Source: Pyropia yezoensis (taxonomy: Eukaryota > Rhodophyta > Bangiophyceae > Bangiales > Bangiaceae). Taken from it: a DNA stretch of 64,000 bases. The stretch is from NCBI GenBank assembly GCA_009829735.1, contig CM020620.1, positions 25,022,020 through 25,086,019 on the forward strand, given 5' to 3'. This document shows positions 41,299 to 51,500 of the stretch, one piece after another (the stretch's first letter is position 1; every line of letters begins with the position of its first letter). Below the pieces are notes generated by a model. That model saw only the letters and a program-made list of their open reading frames with translations, was not told the DNA's origin and did no database searches. Both the position numbers and the translations under genes were made by a program.

Positions 41299-43541
41299 CA
41301 AAAACGCATGAGATAACAAACTCGACATTGCGAAGTGGGCAGGAGGTCAGGGGGGGGAGGGGCGGGGCTCACCGCGGAGCGGCTCCCCACCACGTGGTGG
41401 GGGCACCAGGCGGCCGCGCCGGCGGCCACGGCCCGACGGCTCGGGCGGCGGCAGCGCAGCAGCGACGGCGACGGCGGGCTGTGGGTGTCGTTGCCGCCCG
41501 CATCGCCGGCGCGGTCATCAAGGATGCACACACCGGCGAGATGCGGTGGCCGGGCGGCAGCGGCGTCGACGGGCCATCGGGCTGGGGACGGGGGCGTGGG
41601 TGACGGTGACGGCGGTGGCGGCGTGGCGGCGCGGCCCGACACGTCCCCGCCGCCGCGGTTGGAGCTGCGCGCGTGGCGCGGCGGCTGGTGGCATCCCAGG
41701 GGGGGGTGGGGCTCGAGGCGGGACCCTGCCGCCTGGGGGTGCTTCTCGACGGGCTCGTCGCCTGGGAGAGGGAGCCCCCCCCCCCCCCCCCCCCCGCCCT
41801 TCTCATCACGACTTTCCACGACGCCAATGGCTGCGAGTGGCGGGCGCGGCTCGCCCCTCTCGTCCACCCGGCCGCTCCCTTCCCCCCCACGGCGGCGCCG
41901 CGGCGGCGGCGGCGGCGGCGGCCGCGCACCACGGTGCCGAGGAGCGGCGTCTGGCGGGCATACCGTGCGCCCGGCCGCGGCCGCTGCTGCGCGGCAGCCA
42001 CTGCGAGGCGACCGCGGACGGGACGGGCTCGCCGTTGCCATTTCCCAACAGCCTGGTCGCTGGCCCCCGGAGGGGGACGGGGCGGGACGGCAAGCAGGGG
42101 GGGCGACCCGCAAGGAGTGGACGGCCGTGCGAGCGTCGCCGCCGCGGGCGGGGGTGGCGGCGGCGGCGGCGGCGGCAGCCGGGCCGCTGTCGCCTCTTGC
42201 CATTGCTTGGGCGCCGCGGCGGCGGGCGTTGCCGGGGTGGGGCTACGGAAGAGGGGGGGGGGATCCGGCACGGAAATGCGGTGGGGGGGGGGGGGCGGGG
42301 GGGCGGCGGCGGTGGCCGGCGTTGCCGCCCGCCCTGCGACGACCGTGCGAGACTGCCGGTCGGGGCGGGGGCGGCGTTTGGCCCCCCTGCCCGCGGGCCC
42401 CGCTGGGGGTTTGGGCCGGGCGGCCGCCGCGTCGGGCGGCGCTGTGGCGCGCCCCACCCACCCCGGCGGGTCCACGGTGGGCGGACGGGCGCGCCGTTGC
42501 GGCGGGGATGGGGGGCGCCACTCGGCAGGCCCGATGCGGGGGGTGGACCCGCCGCCGCGTGGCGGATGGCCGTCGCCGCCTGGCCGGCCTGGCGGCGGCG
42601 GTCGACGCGCGTGCCCGGCGTGGCAGTGGCGATGGTCCGGGGCGGTCGCGTATCTGGGCAGACCCGCCCCCCCCCCTCTGCGGAAAGCGCATGGAAGCGG
42701 CTGGCAGAGGCGGCGACGGTGTTGGCGGCGGTGGCTGCAACGGTGGAGGCGGCGGGGGTGGCAGCAGCGGCGGCGACGAGGCCGCCGCGCCTGGTCGTGC
42801 GCCGACCTTGTCCGATGGGCCACTGCCAGCGGCGGTGTGCCGTGCTGGCCGGAGGGGTTGACAGCCGTCGACGCACGCTGGGCATGGGGCGGGGGGGGGG
42901 GCGGCGGGTGGCGTCCGTGGTCACCCGGCCCTCCCGTCCGTGGCCACCCCGCCCTCCCGTCCGTGGCCACCCTTCCCTTCCGTTCGCGTCCAACCTGCCC
43001 TGCCATCCTTGGCGGCAATCACGTCGTATTTGTCCGCGTCTCCCGGTGCCCTGTCGGCGGCGGCAGTTGTATGCGGCTGGGGGGAGCGTTCGGGACGGCG
43101 GCGGTGACCGCACTGGCAGTGGGCCCCCCCCGTCCTGTTCCATTCGTCGCCGATGCTCGCGTTTACCGCCTTCCCCTTCCCGGGTGGCGACGGCGGCGGC
43201 TGTTGGATGGGGAATTGCCCCCCACTCACCAGCGCCGGCGGCGGCGGCGTCTGTGCCCCCACCCGCCACTCGCCCGCCGCTACCCTGTTTATCCCTGTTT
43301 ACCTCCCCCGCCGCCACCATGGCGGTGGCGCTCACAGCGCAACTAGCTCCAACGTACAGCTGCGGCGCGTTCCTTCCCTGTCGCCTTCTGCCACAGGAGT
43401 GACACGCCACTGGTGGGCACTTCCCGTGCTGTTGTGTTCGCGGTGGTGACGGTATTCCTGAAGCCTTTGGTGTGTGGGCGGTGATGGCGCGAGGTGTGTG
43501 GTGGAGTGCACGAGGAGGTGCGAGTGGGGAGGGCCTGCGCA
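41299..43541. other. Extremely GC-rich low-complexity region, no firm gene
   Basis: Open frames of 500-618 codons exist on both strands at once, composed mostly of Gly, Ala, Arg and Pro, which is expected by chance at this composition. Short plus-strand stretches look more protein-like (IAGAVIKDAHTGEMRWPGG near 41497-41570; LLITTFHDANGCEWRARL near 41800-41855) but sit in homopolymer-rich sequence and match no known family. A 23-bp repeat occurs at about 42912-42980 (three copies of CGTCCGTGGCCACCC...). A perfect Kozak ATG at 43319 opens only 27 codons. Confidence 0.4.
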
Positions 43542-43686
43542 CCGCGTCGTGAGCGCTGGACAGGGGGGCTCAAGTGGTAACATTTAGTGGACACAAACAA
43601 AACACACGCCACGAGTCCACCTCACTCGGCAGGCTCCGTCATCGTATCACTCGTCAAGACAGTCCAAACCGCGCGCCACCGCCTCC

Positions 43687-43708
43687 TCACTTGCGGTTGT
43701 TCTGCTGG

Positions 43709-43764
<56 letters not shown>

Positions 43765-43911
43765 CGAGTTGTTGGCGTTGTTCGCGTTGTTGTCGTAGCT
43801 CGAGCTCCAGTACACCTTGTAGTAGCAGTAGTCCTTGCCGTCCTTCTCGGTGCGCGACGACCGGTGCAGGTTGTTCTGCTGGTTGTTGTTGTTGTTGTTG
43901 TTGTTGTTGTT

Positions 43912-43944
<33 letters not shown>

Positions 43945-44032
43945 GGCGTTCTCGTACCCGAACGCGTAGCCAGCAGCGTAGCCGTCCCCGTACTTCACCG
44001 ACGACGCGCGGCTCGACGCCTGGTTGAGCGCG

Positions 44033-44079
<47 letters not shown>

Positions 44080-44271
44080 ATTGTTGTTGTTATTGTTGTT
44101 GTTGTTGTAGTCGTAGAAGCCCATCGCGTAGCCCTCCTTGTAGCCATAGTAGCACGGCACGTACTTGACGTCGTGCTTCGTCTCCGTGTGCACCGACGTC
44201 GGCATGGCAGCGGCAGAGGCCACCAGCGCGGTGGCGGCCGTGGCGGCCGCGACGGTCTTGAAGAAACCCAT
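43687..44271 (-). CDS. Secreted Tyr-rich protein with three poly-Asn tracts (left copy)
   Basis: 194 residues from the ATG at 44269-44271. Residues 1-22 (MGFFKTVAAATAATALVASA) are a signal peptide with likely cleavage after AAA-MP. The mature part alternates Tyr-rich segments (VKYVPCYYGYKEGYAMGFYDY; YGDGYAAGYAFGYENA; KDYCYYKVYWSSSYD) with three runs of roughly 17-25 asparagines, coded by AAC with occasional AAT. The last run contains QQNN before the terminal RK. Poly-Asn plus Tyr is prion-like composition and suggests a self-assembling extracellular or cell-wall protein; this is inference. No family recognised. The open frame continues upstream to 44754, but that part is the promoter repeat. 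It is nearly identical to 47396-47983. Confidence 0.75.
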
Positions 44272-44454
44272 CGTTGGAGAAGGGGGGGTGGCGCGGAGGA
44301 GAGCGCGAAGGGAGAAGGGAGGAGGGTGGTGAGGGCGGACGGTAAGGTAGAGGGGGCGTGTGTGGTGGTCGACTCGTCGGCAGGTGGGCGATGTGGGCGG
44401 TGAGGAGCTGATGGGGAGCGGGGGGGGGGCGCTCGGATGCCTCTGCCGTGGCCG

Positions 44455-44462
44455 TATATATA
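44455..44462 (-). promoter_or_regulatory. TATA box of the left poly-Asn gene
   Basis: TATATATA in the context GAGGGTATATATACGGCC on the minus strand, about 185 bases before the ATG and about 85 bases after the 24-bp repeat array. The same arrangement occurs at 47205-47212. Confidence 0.75.
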
Positions 44463-44547
44463 CCCTCTGGGGAGCCAGCGGCGGGTGCCGCGGGGCGCCC
44501 ACACAGCGGGCACAGGCAAAGGCCGCACGCCACGGCACCGCGCCCAC

Positions 44548-44688
44548 GGTCTGCAGACGCGCCGCGCCCACGGTCTGCAGACGCGCCGCGCCTACGGTCT
44601 GCAGACGCGCCGCGCCTACGGTCTGCAGACGCGCCGCGCCTACGGTCTGCAGACGCGCCGCGCCTACGGTCTGCAGACGCGCCGCGCC
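44548..44688 (-). repeat. 24-bp promoter repeat array (left copy), six units
   Basis: GGTCTGCAGACGCGCCGCGCC plus three bases occurs six times with one C/T variant. Each unit contains the 10-bp palindrome GTCTGCAGAC. Its place just upstream of the TATA box suggests a multimerised protein-binding site. Confidence 0.8.
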
Positions 44689-44985
44689 GACGCCAGCGAG
44701 TCGAGGCCAACACAGGCCAAGGTGGGGCCCCGGGGATGGCAGCCGAGCGCGCACGCCCCGCGCGGTGGCGGCGGGCTGCCCCCCGTAGCTGCCGTGCTTG
44801 GACTGGCAGCAACTGGGGAGCAGTCGTTGGATGTGCTGCCAAAGTCGTGGCCATCAAGTGGAGATCTAGAGGGAAAAGGACATAAAGAAGAGCCGCACCC
44901 GGAGAGGACCACACCGCCAACGCCCGCGCAGCGTGTCAGGACGCTGAGTCCCCCCATCCCGGTAGCACCCTGCACAGTGGGGCTC

Positions 44986-46689
44986 AGGCTGGCGTCGCCG
45001 ATCGGTGCGGCATCAGGGCTCCTGACGCTTGTCAGGCAAGGGGGGAAAGTCAGGTCCGGGGACTGGGCGCCATCGCGACCAGCGCAGGTATCAGGGCCTT
45101 CGAAGCAAGTCGGCCAACTACACAAGATCACGACTGAAAGCAAGCAGTCGCAAGCCAGGCCACTACACCAGACGTCGGGCGAGTCGCGGAGGGTGGAGGC
45201 GTGGGGCAGGTAGGGATGCAACGCCGTGGCGCGGCATCGTGGAATCGACAGTCACTGGTCAGGTACATACTTGCTAGCAAGCGCATGCCGACCTGCGCGT
45301 CGGAGCCTGCTGCCACTCACCAGGCCAGCCAGGCTATGTACTCACCCGTGCCCTGGGCGCGACCATCGAACAATGCACCGGGCTTGGGAATGACCTGGCG
45401 GCCAACAACGAGCTCCTCATCCCTGCTGGTGATGGTGGGGTCACTTTCTACTCAGTCTTGGTGCAGTGGGCGCGCACCCCCTCGGGCACGAGCTGTAGGG
45501 GCGGGGGCGGTCGCCATGTTGGGCAGCTTCCGATACGAGGGCGCTGATTGGCAGAGCCCGGGATGAGAATGGGATGGATCGGGACGGGTGACATCGTCTG
45601 CCGCCCCTCGAGGCTGATACCGCGTCAGGCCCGGCTGGCACACACCAGGGCGGTTCGCTGGCGACGGGGAATGTGTGTTGTCTTCTGTAGTCGTCCATCA
45701 GTGGCAGTGCGGTGCTGGCTTTGTGCGTGTCCGTGAGACGCTCGCTGCGCTCGGTCGTGGAGGGGAAGCGCTCCATGAACAGCCAATCATTGGAGGCTCG
45801 GCGTGATCTCGAGCCGGCAAGAAGCGGTGAAACAAAGCACAGCCCGCCTCGAATCCTAAGAAGTTAGGGCTAACAACAATCACATCGGTTGAGAGGCGAC
45901 CATGGCCGCAAAATCGAGACGCCCGACCCAGCCAACTCACACGGCCGGCGACGGGAGACCACAGCGACACACGTGCGCGCGCCGCTACGCCAGCAATGCG
46001 CGCTGCATGGCTGTGTGGCAGGCGGGCCTGACTCGCTATAAGCCGCGAGGGCCCCACCCACGGTGGGGTGCCTCACCACCGTCACCCGTCCAGATCGACG
46101 TGCCCCCCTGCTGCCAACCCTGCTCGGCCAATCAGCGTCTCCGCGGTTGCGACCGCGGGGCATCCGGGGGCGTCCCTCCCCCGCCCGAACACGCCAAACG
46201 TGGAGTCGAGAAGAAGAGGAGTGCTGTCGGGGCGAAGGAGAAACCACCAGCAGGAACTCCGGGGACGTGCTGCGAACCGCCAGATCATCAAGAAGTTCGC
46301 CTGTCGCGCCGTCCACCAGCCGACGCGCGGGAGCAGACGTGTAGCCTGGTTTGCCTGGAGAGTCGGGGAGCAACACCAGGGGGGAATGCGCTTGCATGTA
46401 TCCCTGCCAGCGTCAGCACCCCCCCCCTGATACCTTGCCAATCGGCATTGCGACGCGGGATTTGCCCGCGGGGGCGCGCCCCCTGGCTCCCGTCGTGGCA
46501 TTGACTATGACAGCGTCACCCTGGCCTTGCCAGCGCAATTCTGCAGGCGCACAGGACCACCGCGCCTCACTCCGCGGCTGGATTGGCGTGGCGGGCGACA
46601 CCCCGCTCCTGTATGGCTCTTTTGCTTCGTCTGACAAGCATCAGGGGCCCTGATACCGGGCTCAGGCGGCAATGGCAGCCTGAGACCCA
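44986..46689. other. Diverged inner arms and centre of the palindrome, decayed ORFs
   Basis: No intact gene. Matching protein-like traces read toward the centre from both sides: on plus near 45596-45655 (PSRLIPRQARLAHTRAVR) and on minus near 45995-46055 (PSRLIASQARLPHSHAAR). A second pair lies near 45390-45425 and 46250-46290. Both sides contain stops and frame changes. They appear to be two relics of one duplicated gene that, unlike the outer genes, was not kept alike. Confidence 0.6.
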
Positions 46690-46976
46690 CTGTGCAGGGT
46701 GCTACCGGGATGGGGGGACTCAGCGTCCTGACACGCTGCGCGGGCGTTGGCGGTGTGGTCCTCTCCGGGTGCGGCTCTTCTTTATGTCCTTTTCTCTCTA
46801 GATCTCCACTTGATGGCCACGACTTTGGCAGCACATCCAACGACTGCTCCCCAGTTGCTGCCAGTCCAAGCACGGCAGCTACGGGGGGCAGCCCGCCGCC
46901 ACCGCGCGGGGCGTGCGCGCTCGGCTGCCATCCCCGGGGCCCCACCTTGGCCTGTGTTGGCCTCGACTCGCTGGCG

Positions 46977-47119
46977 TCGGCGCGGCGCGTCTGCAGACCG
47001 TAGGCGCGGCGCGTCTGCAGACCGTAGGCGCGGCGCGTCTGCAGACCGTAGGCGCGGCGCGTCTGCAGACCGTAGGCGCGGCGCGTCTGCAGACCGTGGG
47101 CGCGGCGCGTCTGCAGACC
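46977..47119 (+). repeat. 24-bp promoter repeat array (right copy), six units
   Basis: Reverse-complement counterpart of 44548-44688 with the same number of units, centred on GTCTGCAGAC. Confidence 0.8.
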
Positions 47120-47204
47120 GTGGGCGCGGTGCCGTGGCGTGCGGCCTTTGCCTGTGCCCGCTGTGTGGGCGCCCCGCGGCACCCGCCGCTGGCTCCCCAG
47201 AGGG

Positions 47205-47212
47205 TATATATA
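47205..47212 (+). promoter_or_regulatory. TATA box of the right poly-Asn gene
   Basis: TATATATA in GAGGGTATATATACGG, about 185 bases before the ATG at 47396. The mRNA would have a leader of about 155 bases, strongly C/T-rich. Confidence 0.75.
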
Positions 47213-47395
47213 CGGCCACGGCAGAGGCATCCGAGCGCCCCCCCCCCGCTCCCCATCAGCTCCTCACCGCCCACATCGCCCACCTGCCGACGAGTCGACC
47301 ACCACACACGCCCCCTCTACCTTACCGTCTGCCCTCACCACCCTCCTCCCTTCTCCCATCGCGCTCTCCTCCGCGCCACCCCCCCTTCTCCAACG

Positions 47396-47587
47396 ATGGG
47401 TTTCTTCAAGACCGTCGCGGCCGCCACGGCCGCCACCGCGCTGGTGGCCTCTGCCGCTGCCATGCCGACGTCGGTGCACACGGAGACGAAGCACGACGTC
47501 AAGTACGTGCCGTGCTACTATGGCTACAAGGAGGGCTACGCGATGGGCTTCTACGACTACAACAACAACAACAATAACAACAACAAT

Positions 47588-47634
<47 letters not shown>

Positions 47635-47722
47635 CGCGCTCAACCAGGCGTCGAGCCGCGCGTCGTCGGTGAAGTACGGGGACGGCTACGCTGCTGGCTA
47701 CGCGTTCGGGTACGAGAACGCC

Positions 47723-47755
<33 letters not shown>

Positions 47756-47902
47756 AACAACAACAACAACAACAACAACAACAACCAGCAGAACAACCTG
47801 CACCGGTCGTCGCGCACCGAGAAGGACGGCAAGGACTACTGCTACTACAAGGTGTACTGGAGCTCGAGCTACGACAACAACGCGAACAACGCCAACAACT
47901 CG

Positions 47903-47961
<59 letters not shown>

Positions 47962-47983
47962 CCAGCAGAACAACCGCAAGTGA
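47396..47983 (+). CDS. Secreted Tyr-rich protein with three poly-Asn tracts (right copy)
   Basis: 195 residues, one asparagine longer than the left copy in the third tract and otherwise the same as far as read. It has a signal peptide at 1-22. Two Cys residues occur in the mature part (CYYGYKEG and DYCYYKVYW), which could form one disulfide. AAC runs in a GC-rich genome are prone to slippage, yet the copies differ by a single codon, which argues for very recent exchange. The outward orientation and identical promoter suggest both copies are expressed alike, doubling the dose. Confidence 0.75.
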
Positions 47984-48129
47984 GGAGGCGGTGGCGCGCG
48001 GTTTGGACTGTCTTGACGAGTGATACGATGACGGAGCCTGCCGAGTGAGGTGGACTCGTGGCGTGTGTTTTGTTTGTGTCCACTAAATGTTACCACTTGA
48101 GCCCCCCTGTCCAGCGCACACGACGCGGC

Positions 48130-48537
48130 ACCCGGTCCAGCCTCGTCGTCACCCCCCCGTTGGGCGGGGACGACTCCCCCATTACCCGTGACAGATGGTG
48201 GGGACACGCCACAAGTGATATTAAATGGACGGCGTTCCCCCTCTCCGCTTCGCACAGAGCACGCGAGAAACAACGACGAGGACATCAAAAAAAAAGAGAT
48301 AAGGCACGGCACAGGCAACAGCCGAGGCCAACGGGGACGCCCCGCCCTATACCACACAGGCACCCCCGACGCCGCGCATAGCCCTGCGTGGCGGCGCATC
48401 CCCGCCGTCGCCGGCCCGCCCTCCCGGCGCTTCCATTGTTGGGACACGCGGCCCGGCGGCGGATGGGGAGGAGGGTTGAACTCACCAGCGCGAGCAGTCC
48501 CCCCCCACCCCCCCCCCCCCCCCCCCCGCCCCGCCCT
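48130..48537. other. Intergenic between the right poly-Asn gene and the ABC transporter
   Basis: 400 bp ending in a long poly-C run (48501-48532) just after the transporter stop. No gene seen. Confidence 0.4.
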
Positions 48538-51500
48538 TTACGCCCCTGCCGCCGAGGCGGCGGCGACGAGCGCGGCGTAGGCCCCCCCCGGGCGGTCACG
48601 CAGGTCTGCCGGGGGGCCCACCTCGAGCACCCGCCCCCCCCCCATGACCACCACCTGGTCCGCGTCCGCGACGCTCCCCAGCCGGTGGGCAATGGTGATG
48701 AGGGTGGCCCCCGCAAGGGTGGACCGCAGCACCCGCTGCACCGCCGCGTCGGTCGCCCAGTCGACCGACGCAGACGCCTCGTCAAGGACCACCACCGCCG
48801 GGCGGGACGCAAGCAGCCGCGCCAGGCACAGCAGCTGGCGCTCGCCCGCCGACAGGGCGGCGCCGCCGTCGCCGACGGGGGCGCCCAGGCCGCCGGCGGT
48901 GGCCACCCGGTCGGCCATGCCCGTTGCAGAGAGGGCGTCCCAGAGGGCACTGTCGGGGAGGGTGCCCCCCGGGTCCACGTTGGCCCGCACCGAGCCGGTA
49001 AAGAGGGCGGGCTCCTGGGAGACAACGCCCAGGCGAGAGCGGTAGGACAGGCCGAGGCCCGCCACGTCCACCCCGTCAATGGTGATGCGGCCAGACGACA
49101 GCTCCACGAGGCGGAAGAGGGCAGCAAGAAGGCTCGTCTTGCCGGCACCCGTCCGGCCCACGACGCCCAACTTGGTGCCGGCGGGCACCACAAGTGAGAC
49201 GTCTGTGGGGGGGGGGGGGGGGGGGGGGCGGTACGGACAAACACCAGAGACACCCGCAAGACAAAACTCGGCACCACAAGAGAGCGGGCTCGGTGGGGGG
49301 GGTGTCAGCACATACCTCAAAGCGTCAGGCAGCATGCACCCACGCCGACAGAAGCCGACGCCGCACCTGTCACATGGTGCAGCCTGACCGCTGGTCGACG
49401 CAGCCTGCCGCACACCCCCCTTCGCACTGCATTCGGAATCCCCCCCCGCCTCCCCCCCGCCTCCCTCCCCCTTGCGACCCCAACCCCCCCGCAACGCACC
49501 ATTCAACGCCGGCGGTAAACCCGGGCGATAGGCCATGGTGACATTCTGGAACTCGACGCGCCCCTCGGCGGGCCACCCCGCCGCGGCCGCCGCCGCGTCT
49601 GTGTCTGGCACCACCGCCGGCGCCTCGGCCGGCAGCGTCGCGGCGGTGGCGACCACCCGCTCCACGGACGTCATGTGGGCCTCCAGGCGGGTGTAGGACT
49701 GGGTGAGCCAGTTCAGGTTTCCCGTCATGTTGAGCGCCCACGTGACGGCCAGGCCGGCGGCGGCGGCGGGGAGGCCCTGCCCGCGGGCGGCAACGGCCGC
49801 CGTCGCCACGGCGGCGACCAGCACCCCGCCGGCGGCGTCGAGGCGGAGGCACAGCCACCGGTTGGACGCGACGACCAGCAGCGTGGGCACGGCGGCGCCG
49901 TCCACGACCACCGGCGCGTCGGCGACCGCCGCGGGGAGCGGGGTGGGGAAGGCAGACCGCACCGTCGAGGCGCCGCGGACGCTCTCGGTGAGGGCGGCGA
50001 GCAGCGGCGCCCGCGACACGGATTGGAGGCGCCGCAGCTCCCGCGCAGACGCCAGGTACCGCCGCGCGTGGTGGAAGTAGAGGGCGGCGAGCGGCGCCGC
50101 CGCCGCCAGCACGGGCGGCATGACGCCAATGCAGACGAGCAGGGCGGCAGTCACAATGAGGCCGCAGAGGAGGGCGCCGTCGGCGGATTCCGACAGCTCG
50201 CTGTCGACGACGCCCAGGTCGGCCGACAGCAGGTTGAGCGTGCGGCCGACGGGGGTAGCGTCGTACCAGGCCATGGGCGCCCGAAAGACGGCGGCCAGGA
50301 GCTCATCGTGGAGGCGCGCGCCCGCGCGGAGAGTGCCCCACGCCATCACCGCCTGGTGGCACACAATGCCCACGGCCACCGCAAGGGAGAGACCGAGGTA
50401 GATGGCCAGGTAGTAGGCGGTGGGCGCGGCGGCGGTGGCGGCACCACCAACCCCACCACCCGCCGCCACGACGGCGGTGGACCACTTGGCGAGCCACCCG
50501 TCGGTGCCGAGTAGCAGCGCTTGCGCAATGGCGGCGGTGGCAACGGCAATGGCGAGGAGGGCCGGGCCAAACGAACGGGCGTAGCGGCCATAGACGCTGC
50601 CGCTGACCTTGCCCGCCACCCGCGCCTCGGTGGTCATGAGGCGGCCAGACAGGGGGTCGGCGCCACCACTACGGCCGTCGCTGGCATCCGCAACGTCAAC
50701 GTCCACCGCGACGGCGACGCCATTGGCCACAACCACGGCAGGGAGCTGCTTGTCCACGGCGGGAGGGGACGAGGGGCGGAGGGGCGCCGGCGCCGCCACG
50801 GGCGCAGCCGCCTCCGCGTTGCCCCCTGCACCCCGGTCGGTGGCCCCGTCGTACCGCCGCACGTCCTGCAGCGCGTTGCCCCGGGCGGCCACCTCTGCAT
50901 AGGCGCCCGCATCGACCACCGCCCCGCCCGTGCCGAGCACCACCACCCGGTCCACCCGCGGGAGCAACGACAGGTCGTGGGTGACCAGGACTGTCGTCAC
51001 GCCCGCGCACAGGCCAGTGGTGGGGTCGAGGGTGGCGTCAAAGACGTGCCGCCCGACCGTCGCGTCCAGGGCGCTAAACACATCGTCCAGGAGCAGCACG
51101 TCGGGGCGGCGGTAGACGGCGCGTGCGAGCGACAGGCGCGCCGCCTGGCCTCCGCTCAGCGTGACGCCGCGTTCGCCCACTTCGGTGGCGTCGCCCGCGG
51201 GAAAGGTGGCAAGGTCCGCGCGCAGCGCACAGGCAGCCAGGACGGCCTCGTACCGGGCCGCGTCGTAGGGGGCGTGGAAGAGGATGTTGGCCCGGATGGT
51301 GGCGTTGAGCACCCAGGGGGACTGGGCGGCGTAGCCAATGCGCCCCGTACAGTGGGGGGCCGCCTCTGGGGGGGTAAACGCAAGATCCCCAAGGAGGGCG
51401 GCGAGGAGGGAGCTCTTGCCAACGCCCACCGCCCCGACAATGGCGGTGAGCGTGCCGGCGGGGAAGGCAAGGGTGACGTCCCGAAGCACGACTGGCGGTG

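Larger units (their letters stand above)
43542..48129. repeat. Palindrome of about 4.6 kb, nearly identical outer arms
   Basis: Left arm and reverse-complemented right arm align around a centre near 45836. The outer parts (43542 to about 44985 and 46690 to 48129) differ at only a handful of positions by eye, including one AAC triplet. Inside about 44985/46690 similarity drops abruptly but continues: CTGATTGGC at 45544/46135, CCTGGCGG-type sequence at 45394/46285 and AAGCGCAT at 45279/46393 all keep the same centre. Each outer arm holds one poly-Asn protein gene with its promoter, transcribed outward. Recent homogenisation of the outer arms by gene conversion explains the sharp boundary best; a mis-assembly would not explain the diverged inner arms. 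Confidence 0.88.

Noticed and set aside
41369-43018. Overlapping 508-618 codon ORFs on both strands
   Set aside because: All are low-complexity Gly/Ala/Arg/Pro frames open at the same time in several phases, as expected at this GC content.
43687-44754. Longer start (355 codons) for the poly-Asn protein
   Set aside because: The extra part is translation of the 24-bp promoter repeats and TATA region; the signal peptide begins at the internal Met at 44271, and likewise at 47396.
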